Shown here one piece after another: positions 58,407 to 64,000 of a stretch of DNA of 64,000 nt. Each line of letters opens with the position of its first letter. Position 1 is the stretch's first letter. The position numbers and the translations under genes were made by a program. The notes beneath the pieces were generated by a model that made no database searches, had not been told where the DNA came from, and saw only the letters and a list, made by a program, of their open reading frames with translations. The DNA lies in assembly GCF_000372445.1 (NCBI RefSeq), contig NZ_AQUY01000001.1:874824-938823 (forward strand), written 5' to 3'. The DNA comes from Corynebacterium ulceribovis DSM 45146 (GTDB taxonomy: Bacteria > Actinomycetota > Actinomycetes > Mycobacteriales > Mycobacteriaceae).

Positions 58407-59624
58407 ATGAGCACACCCCGTTCCCGGAGACCAGCGTCCACCGGACCGCGGCGCGCACCCCGTCGACGGATGGGGCGCGTCTACCGTCGGCGCCGGCAAA
58501 CCGCGGCCGCACTCATTATTGTTTTCCTCCTTCTCATTGCAGGTGTCATTGGCATCGGAGTCCGTAACGTGGTGAACGCGTGGAATAACGTCGGGCCGGA
58601 AGACTATGAAGGCACTGGCAACGGAACCGCGGTACTCATCGAAGTGGCTGACGGCAGCTCCTTGTCTCAACTCGGCCCAATGCTGGTGGAGAAGAATGTG
58701 GTGGCTTCCGACGCTGCATTCCAGTCGGCAGCGGTGTCAACCACCAATACCGCGAGCCTCCAGCCGGGTTTCTACCGCCTCGAAGAGGAAATGTCCGCCG
58801 AGTCGGCAGTGGAAGCCCTGCTCGATGGCGAAGGTCGCGCCGGAGTAGTTGATATCCCTAACGGTTTGACCCTGCAGGACGTGAAGGTTGTCGGCGGTGA
58901 CACCCGCTTCGGTATCTACACGTTGCTCTCGCAGTCAACCTGTAAAGACCAAGACACCTGTAAACAGCCGCAGGAGTTCATGGATGCAGCCGCAACGACT
59001 CCTGCCGCAGAGCTTGGTGTGCCGGAATGGGCCATGAAGGTGGTTTCTGAGCACAAGGGTGATGCCAAGCGTCTCGAAGGTCTGATTCGACCTGGTATTC
59101 ACTCCTTTGACCCATCGTTGGCACCAGCACAGATCCTGCAGAAGCTGGTCGCCACGTCGGTGCAGGCGTATGAAGAAACTGGTTTGCTGCGTCAGGCTAA
59201 GGCAGTGAAGCTCACACCGTATGAGCTGATTACCGCCGCGTCTCTGGTGGAGCGGGAAGCACCAGCAGGCGATTTCGATAAGGTGGGCCGAGTCATTTTG
59301 AACCGCCTGGCTGAGCCAATGCGCTTGGAGTTCGACTCGACGGTGAACTATGACCTGTCCGAAGTTGAGGTAGCTACCACCGACGAGGACCGTGGTCGAA
59401 AGACTCCGTGGAACACCTACGCTAAGGACGGACTGCCTGCGACCCCAATCGCTTCGCCAAGCCAAGAGGCGTTGCTGGCAATGGAACACCCGGCGAAGGG
59501 TGACTGGCTCTTCTTCGTCACCGTCGATAAGGACGGCCGCACCGTGTTCAACCGTGACTTTGACGCCCACCAGGAAGCAACTCGCGAGTCTATCGACAAC
59601 GGTGTGTTGGACTCCGGTCGCTAA
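58407..59624 (+). CDS. mltG: Endolytic murein transglycosylase MltG
   Basis: MltG cleaves nascent peptidoglycan strands outside the membrane. The 405-aa protein (ATG 58407 after AAAGGAAG) has a basic cytoplasmic N-terminus, one membrane helix (AAALIIVFLLLIAGVIGIGV), and an outward YceG domain with the catalytic glutamate in AASLVEREA near residue 291, plus RLEFDSTVNYDL and PWNTYAKDGLPATPIASPS. The alaS-yqgF-mltG-aroE order is typical of actinobacteria. Confidence 0.95.
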   Translation: MSTPRSRRPASTGPRRAPRRRMGRVYRRRRQTAAALIIVFLLLIAGVIGIGVRNVVNAWNNVGPEDYEGTGNGTAVLIEVADGSSLSQLGPMLVEKNVVASDAAFQSAAVSTTNTASLQPGFYRLEEEMSAESAVEALLDGEGRAGVVDIPNGLTLQDVKVVGGDTRFGIYTLLSQSTCKDQDTCKQPQEFMDAAATTPAAELGVPEWAMKVVSEHKGDAKRLEGLIRPGIHSFDPSLAPAQILQKLVATSVQAYEETGLLRQAKAVKLTPYELITAASLVEREAPAGDFDKVGRVILNRLAEPMRLEFDSTVNYDLSEVEVATTDEDRGRKTPWNTYAKDGLPATPIASPSQEALLAMEHPAKGDWLFFVTVDKDGRTVFNRDFDAHQEATRESIDNGVLDSGR

Positions 59625-59648
59625 CCACTAGGGAAAAGAGGGGCTTGC

Positions 59649-60545
59649 ATGTCTGCATCGATGTTTGCATCTGCGTCCGCATCGGCTGGGCCACAACGTG
59701 CCGCGGTACTTGGTGATCCAGTTGAACATTCTCGCTCACCGATTCTGCATAATGCTGGGTACGAAGCGGCAGGGCTTGCCGGGTGGCACTACGAGAAGAT
59801 TCGGTGCACCGCTGAGCAGCTTCCTGAACTTGTCGATGCTCGTGGTGCAGAGTTCTCCGGTTTTTCGGTCACCATGCCCGGTAAGTTCGCTGCGCTGGCC
59901 TACGCGGACGAGACCACTGACCGCGCCGCTGCAATCGGCTCTGCAAACACATTGGTTAACCTTGGCCAGGGCCGTTGGCGCGCCGATAACACCGACTGCG
60001 ATGGCGTCGTTGGGGCACTGGCGGAAGCTGGTGCGACCGCGGGCGTCCTCGCTGGCGGGCGTGCCGTGGTGGTCGGAGCCGGTGGCACAGCACGCCCTGC
60101 CATTTGGGCCCTTTCCGAGCTCGGCATCCGTCATCTCACCGTCATTGCGCGCAGCGACCGCGGTTTGGCTGTCAAAAACCTCGCCGAACAGTGTGGCATG
60201 ACCTTCGAATTGGTGCTTTTTGACGAAGGCGGGCAGCGACTCGCGGAAATTTGCGCCGCAGCAGACGCACTTGTCTCCACGGTGCCATCAGCGGCACTGG
60301 AACCTGTATGTTCCGTGGCTGATGGTTCGGAGATGAATTATGCGCAAATTCTTGCGCTGGCACCGCGAATCGTCGACGTAATCTATGACCCGTGGCCAAC
60401 GCCGCTGTTCACGGCGGCGCAAACTCATGGACACTCCGCTGTTGGCGGCTTGTCGATGCTGCTTCATCAAGCGTTTGGTCAGTTTGAGCAGTTTACTCAC
60501 AGGCCAGCTCCGCGAGAGGCAATGCGCCGCGCACTGTTGGGATAG
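59649..60545 (+). CDS. aroE: Shikimate dehydrogenase
   Basis: AroE reduces 3-dehydroshikimate to shikimate with NADPH. The 298-aa protein has GDPVEHSRSPILHN near residue 23, the catalytic lysine in FSVTMPGKFAAL near 77, NTDCDG near 115, and the nucleotide fold VVVGAGGTARPAIWAL. The GxGGxA-type cofactor loop supports NADP. Stop and start spacing link it to the following peptidase gene. Confidence 0.94.
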   Translation: MSASMFASASASAGPQRAAVLGDPVEHSRSPILHNAGYEAAGLAGWHYEKIRCTAEQLPELVDARGAEFSGFSVTMPGKFAALAYADETTDRAAAIGSANTLVNLGQGRWRADNTDCDGVVGALAEAGATAGVLAGGRAVVVGAGGTARPAIWALSELGIRHLTVIARSDRGLAVKNLAEQCGMTFELVLFDEGGQRLAEICAAADALVSTVPSAALEPVCSVADGSEMNYAQILALAPRIVDVIYDPWPTPLFTAAQTHGHSAVGGLSMLLHQAFGQFEQFTHRPAPREAMRRALLG

Positions 60546-60581
60546 AACAACTAGGCTCCCCGCTTGGAAGGGGGAGCGAAA

Positions 60582-61091
60582 ATGTTCGTCGACAACTATT
60601 CCACTGCCTACGACCAGCTCTTCGTCATTATCGCCGCAACGGTGTTTACCGTTTGGGGTGTTTCGCTCAGCTATTTTGACCTCACCCAACGCCGACTACC
60701 TGACAGCCTGACCTTGCCAGCAATCCCCATCATGTTGATGTGGGCGCTGATGACCGGCCACTTTGGCGCCGCACTTCTCGGCGCCACATTATGGTGGCTG
60801 CTGTACGTGGGAGCTGCTCTCGTGACGCCACACTCTTACGGCGGCGGGGATATAAAACTCGCCGCAACCGTCGGAGGCATAGCAGCGGTAGCTGGCGGCG
60901 CTCTCGGTTGGTTTGTTGCTGTGATTGCCGCTGGTGTCTGCACCGGAATGGCGGGAATTGTGCTGGCTGCGCGGGCACGAACCCGATCTGGGTCGCTATC
61001 GTCAATAAGCTCCTCCCGCCGTATTCCGCACGGTCCCGGAATGCTCATTGGCACCTGTGCGGCGCTGCTGCTCGGAGTTACCTGGGTCTAG
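60582..61091 (+). CDS. Prepilin peptidase-like A24 membrane protein
   Basis: The 169-aa protein (ATG 60582 after GGAAGGGGGAGCG) has five or six membrane helices, [13 protein letters not shown] near residue 26 and [10 protein letters not shown] near 86, the two aspartates of A24 aspartic proteases. It lacks the N-terminal methylase domain of classical PilD, like archaeal FlaK and Tad-type CpaA. It should cut class-III prepilin-like signal peptides at the cytoplasmic face. The actinobacterial aroE-peptidase-aroC order is common, but a pilus cluster is not in this window. A CGTCAATAAGC copy falls at 61000. Confidence 0.88.
   Translation: MFVDNYSTAYDQLFVIIAATVFTVWGVSLSYFDLTQRRLPDSLTLPAIPIMLMWALMTGHFGAALLGATLWWLLYVGAALVTPHSYGGGDIKLAATVGGIAAVAGGALGWFVAVIAAGVCTGMAGIVLAARARTRSGSLSSISSSRRIPHGPGMLIGTCAALLLGVTWV
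61000..61010 (+). repeat. CGTCAATAAGC word, plus orientation, in prepilin peptidase gene
   Basis: Exact copy in a variable cytoplasmic loop. The gene frame reads SSISS and uses an ATA codon. Confidence 0.9.
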
Positions 61092-61128
61092 TGCGTCGAC
61101 AAAGTGTGAAGCATGGAACAATGGGGCC

Positions 61129-62325
61129 ATGTTTCGATGGACTACTGCTGGTGAATCTCACGGTCAAGCACTCATTGCGATGGTTGAAGGTGCCCCTTCC
61201 GGGCTGAACCTAACCCGCGAAGAAGTGTCGGAGCAATTGGCTCGTCGTCGACTCGGCTATGGCCGCGGCGCACGCATGAAGTTCGAAACCGACGAACTGA
61301 CCTTCCTCGGTGGATTCCGGCACGGCAAAACCTTGGGCTCGCCGATCGCCATCATGATTGGCAACACCGAGTGGCCAAAGTGGACCACCGTCATGTCCGC
61401 CGACCCCGTTGATGAAGCAGAACTCGACTCTGGCCGCGGCGCCACCTTGACGCGCCCACGGCCAGGACACGCCGACTTCAACGGCATGCTGAAGTACGAC
61501 TTCGACGACGCCCGGAACGTGCTGGAACGCTCCAGCGCCCGAGAAACCGCAGCGCGCGTCGCCGCCGGAACTGTCGCCCGCAACCTGCTGCGTGAAGTGC
61601 TCGGGGTAGAAGTGCTGAGCCATGTCGTCTCAATCGGACGGTCGGAAACCTTCGACGGCGACCTGCCGACCATCGCCGACCTGCCTGCTATCGATGAATC
61701 GCCGGTGCGCGCCTACAGCAAGGCGGCGGAAAAATCGATGATTGCCGAAATTGAATCGGCAAAGAAGTCCGGTGACACCCTCGGCGGAATCATTGAAGTG
61801 GTGGTCCACGGACTGCCAGTTGGTTTGGGTAGCCACGTATCCGGCACCACTCGACTGGATGGCCGACTAGCGCAGGCCGTGATGTCGATTCAGTCGGTGA
61901 AGGGCGTGGAAATCGGCGATGGTTTTGAAGAGGCACGCCGCCGCGGCTCTGAGGCCCACGATGAAATGATTCTTGGTGACCAAGGCATCGAACGGCTGTC
62001 GAATCGGGCCGGTGGGCTCGAAGGCGGCATGACCAACGGTGAAACATTGGTGGTGCGAGCTGCGATGAAGCCTATATCGACGGTGCCACGCGCGCTGAAA
62101 ACCATTGACATGGCTTCGGGCGCTGCAGCGACCGCGATCCACCAGCGGTCGGATGTATGCGCCGTCCCAGCCGGCGGTGTGGTTGCCGAAGCAATGGTGG
62201 CACTGGCGCTGGCAGAAGTCGTAGTCGAGAAGTTCGGTGGCGACTCAATCACCGAAATGAAGCGTAATGTTTCTGGATATCTGCAGCAGATTTCTCAGCG
62301 GCTGCGGTGGGAGGAGAACTCGTGA
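61129..62325 (+). CDS. aroC: Chorismate synthase
   Basis: AroC converts 5-enolpyruvylshikimate 3-phosphate to chorismate with reduced FMN. The 398-aa protein starts [21 protein letters not shown]; upstream codons to 61048 run through the end of the peptidase gene and are not coding. Motifs are [50 protein letters not shown] and [19 protein letters not shown]. The ATG appears leaderless or nearly so. It overlaps aroK by 4 bp. Confidence 0.97.
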   Translation: MFRWTTAGESHGQALIAMVEGAPSGLNLTREEVSEQLARRRLGYGRGARMKFETDELTFLGGFRHGKTLGSPIAIMIGNTEWPKWTTVMSADPVDEAELDSGRGATLTRPRPGHADFNGMLKYDFDDARNVLERSSARETAARVAAGTVARNLLREVLGVEVLSHVVSIGRSETFDGDLPTIADLPAIDESPVRAYSKAAEKSMIAEIESAKKSGDTLGGIIEVVVHGLPVGLGSHVSGTTRLDGRLAQAVMSIQSVKGVEIGDGFEEARRRGSEAHDEMILGDQGIERLSNRAGGLEGGMTNGETLVVRAAMKPISTVPRALKTIDMASGAAATAIHQRSDVCAVPAGGVVAEAMVALALAEVVVEKFGGDSITEMKRNVSGYLQQISQRLRWEENS

Positions 62326-62834
62326 GTGACGGCCCGATTCTGGTGCTAGTTGGTCCACCGGGCGCCGGAAAGTCAACCATCGGTCGCCGCTTGGCCCGCG
62401 CACTTAACGTGCCATTGACCGACACCGACACGATGATCGAGCTGCAAGAAGGCAGCGCATGCGGCAACATCATCCGCGACCGAGGCGAAGCCGCCTTTCG
62501 GGAAGTGGAAGAGCGAGTAGTCGCCGAAGCATTAACCCACCCAGGCATTGTGAGCTTGGGCGGCGGGGCAGTGCTATCGGAAGCAACCCGGCACCTGCTG
62601 GAAGAACACACCGTCGTATCGATTGAGGTGTCTGCCGACGAAGGCCTCCGTCGAACCTCCGGAGCCGCGGACCGGCCGCTGCTTGATGGCGATGACCGCC
62701 GCAAAACCTACCAAGCGATGCTCGACGCCCGGTCCCCGCTTTACGACGAAGTAGCGACCTATCGGGTTCGCTCTGATGAACGCCCACCTCAGCGGGTGGT
62801 TGCGGACATCCTCGGTTTCCTGGAAGTGCAGTAA
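62322..62834 (+). CDS. aroK: Shikimate kinase
   Basis: AroK phosphorylates shikimate. The 170-aa protein has Walker [10 protein letters not shown] near residue 12, the D34-type motif DTDTMIE, the [13 protein letters not shown] shikimate-binding region, GGGAVLS near 78, and a lid with RPLLDGDDR. The GTG at 62322 follows GGAGGAGAAC and overlaps the aroC stop, so the two are coupled. Five extra codons upstream are possible but without a better start. Confidence 0.96.
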   Translation: MSDGPILVLVGPPGAGKSTIGRRLARALNVPLTDTDTMIELQEGSACGNIIRDRGEAAFREVEERVVAEALTHPGIVSLGGGAVLSEATRHLLEEHTVVSIEVSADEGLRRTSGAADRPLLDGDDRRKTYQAMLDARSPLYDEVATYRVRSDERPPQRVVADILGFLEVQ

Positions 62835-62861
62835 CAACCCCGTTAAAGGAGCAGCTGGATA

Positions 62862-63944
62862 ATGAGTATCCGCACCATCGACGTCAATAGCCCCGCGCCG
62901 TACCAGGTGCAGATTGGTCGGGGACTGACCCCGCAGATTGTGGCGGCGGTAGCTGATGTCGGAGCCCGCAATGTGCTGATTGTCTGCCAGCCGTCTATGG
63001 AGCAGCAGGCATTCCGGCTGCTCGGCGCGCTTTCCACTGTCGATGGTGTCACCGCGACGGTTCACACCATTCCAGATGCAGAGGCTGGGAAGACCTTGCC
63101 AGTAGCGGAGGAAGTCTGGGACCGCTGCGGGGAGCTCGGCCTCGGTCGCAAAGACCTCATCATTGGTATCGGCGGCGGCGCAGCAACCGATATGGCTGGT
63201 TTCCTAGCGGCCTGCTGGATGCGCGGAATCGCCGTCATTCAGGTACCAACGTCTTTGCTCGGCATGGTCGACGCCGCTGTCGGTGGTAAGACCGGTGTGA
63301 ACTCGGCGGCCGGCAAGAATATGGTTGGCGCCTTCCACGAGCCAGCGGCGGTATTTATTGACTTGGATTACTTGGCGACGTTGCCGGAGGCAGAGCTGGT
63401 TTCCGGCAGCGCTGAAATCATTAAGGCTGGGTTTATTTCCGACACCGGCATCCTTGATGTGTACGAGTCCGACCCACAGGCGTGCATCGATCCGAATTCC
63501 GACCAGTTGGCCGACCTGATTTACCGGGCCATTGCCGTCAAAGCGAATGTGGTGGGGCAGGACCTGAAAGAAGCTGGACTGCGCGAGACCTTGAATTATG
63601 GGCACACCTTCGGTCATGCCGTCGAAAAGCTCGAAAACTACCAGTGGCGCCACGGCCTGGCCGTTGCCGTCGGGATGATGTTTGAAGCGGAGCTGGCGCG
63701 GGTCTGCGGTTTAATTGATGCCGACCTGGTGGAACGGCATCGACGCATTATTTCCGCGATTGGTTTGCCAACTACCTATCAGCCGGGACTGTTCTCTGAG
63801 CTTGTTGACGCAATGGGCGGCGACAAGAAGAACCGAGACGGCCAGATTCGTTTCGTCGCGTTGACGGAGGCGGGGCAGACCACGCGAATTGATGGGCCAA
63901 CTGAAGAACAGCTGCGCAGCGCCTACGACGCGATTTCCAGTTAA
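62862..63944 (+). CDS. aroB: 3-dehydroquinate synthase
   Basis: AroB cyclises DAHP to 3-dehydroquinate with NAD and zinc. The 360-aa protein has the NAD site [42 protein letters not shown], the zinc ligands in [12 protein letters not shown] and [11 protein letters not shown] (about residues 180 and 245), and [14 protein letters not shown]. It follows aroK in the aroC-K-B-Q cluster. Confidence 0.97.
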   Translation: MSIRTIDVNSPAPYQVQIGRGLTPQIVAAVADVGARNVLIVCQPSMEQQAFRLLGALSTVDGVTATVHTIPDAEAGKTLPVAEEVWDRCGELGLGRKDLIIGIGGGAATDMAGFLAACWMRGIAVIQVPTSLLGMVDAAVGGKTGVNSAAGKNMVGAFHEPAAVFIDLDYLATLPEAELVSGSAEIIKAGFISDTGILDVYESDPQACIDPNSDQLADLIYRAIAVKANVVGQDLKEAGLRETLNYGHTFGHAVEKLENYQWRHGLAVAVGMMFEAELARVCGLIDADLVERHRRIISAIGLPTTYQPGLFSELVDAMGGDKKNRDGQIRFVALTEAGQTTRIDGPTEEQLRSAYDAISS

Positions 63945-64000
63945 ATGGACTCTATGACCAACGACACCATGACGAATACTGTGCTCGTCCTGAACGGACC
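63945..64000 (+). CDS. aroQ: 3-dehydroquinate dehydratase type II, 5' end only
   Basis: The frame starts ATG 63945 (MDSMTNDTMTNTVLVLNGP) right after the aroB stop; further ATGs in frame lie at 63954 and 63969. VLVLNGP is the typical start of type II dehydroquinase, and aroQ follows aroB in many corynebacteria. Only 18 codons are inside the window, so the call is provisional. Confidence 0.7.
   Translation, partial: MDSMTNDTMTNTVLVLNG

Overview
The window is a contiguous piece of an actinobacterial chromosome, most likely Corynebacterium (Mycobacteriales). Supporting this are the mannan and arabinan envelope genes (pgsA-patA-pimA, aftC), the coproporphyrin-type haem genes (hemE-hemY-hemQ) with a ChdC whose active-site residues sit one position from those of C. 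diphtheriae, DtxR-like iron boxes, a DUF3000 gene, a paired CE1758/CE1759-type flavin monooxygenase and reductase, frequent leaderless or GTG starts, and gene order shared with the Mycobacterium Rv2580-Rv2615 and Rv2671-Rv2681 regions. By eye the DNA is about 60% G+C. I see no prophage, insertion sequence or CRISPR array.

Layout. 1-6.1 kb: the 5' part of ribonuclease D (minus strand), then an iron-siderophore ABC importer with two tandem paralogous binding proteins, each behind its own DtxR-like box. 6.1-10.1 kb: DUF3000, then hemE, hemY and hemQ. 10.1-14.2 kb: a thiO-thiS-thiG-thiF operon on the minus strand under a TPP riboswitch, with divergent thiE. 14.2-17.6 kb: msrB, aftC and a RibD-like reductase, then a minus-strand tRNA operon (Gly-Cys-Val-Gly) and a plus-strand tRNA-Val. 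17.8-20.3 kb: a secreted copper/haem operon (CopC, PCuAC-like lipoprotein, Tat-exported DyP peroxidase). 20.3-31.2 kb: thrS, HIT protein, PI-mannoside genes, pdxS, tesB, yebC and ruvCAB. 31.3-40.2 kb: yajC-secD-secF, an orphan peptide-binding lipoprotein, apt, rel, and a membrane-anchored cyclophilin. 40.3-46.3 kb: a metallo-hydrolase, hisS, the flavin pair, a CBS protein with a possible HEPN domain, trhO and a decayed gene. 46.4-50.5 kb: ahpD-ahpC divergent from oxyR, a secreted HNH protein and a zinc metallopeptidase. 50.6-64 kb: aspS, a phosphotransferase, rarA, alaS, yqgF, mltG, aroE, a prepilin-peptidase-like protein, aroC-aroK-aroB and the start of aroQ.

Most of this is housekeeping. 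The most unusual signal is a short DNA word, CGTCAATAAGC, found twelve times exactly and once with one mismatch. It occurs on both strands, in several reading frames and in two intergenic gaps, where about 0.03 copies would be expected by chance. It looks like a DNA-level signal with no function I can name. Other points of interest are the HEPN-like motif joined to CBS domains, the siderophore importer inserted between DUF3000 and rnd, the absence of pdxT from its usual place, and the decayed gene near 46 kb.
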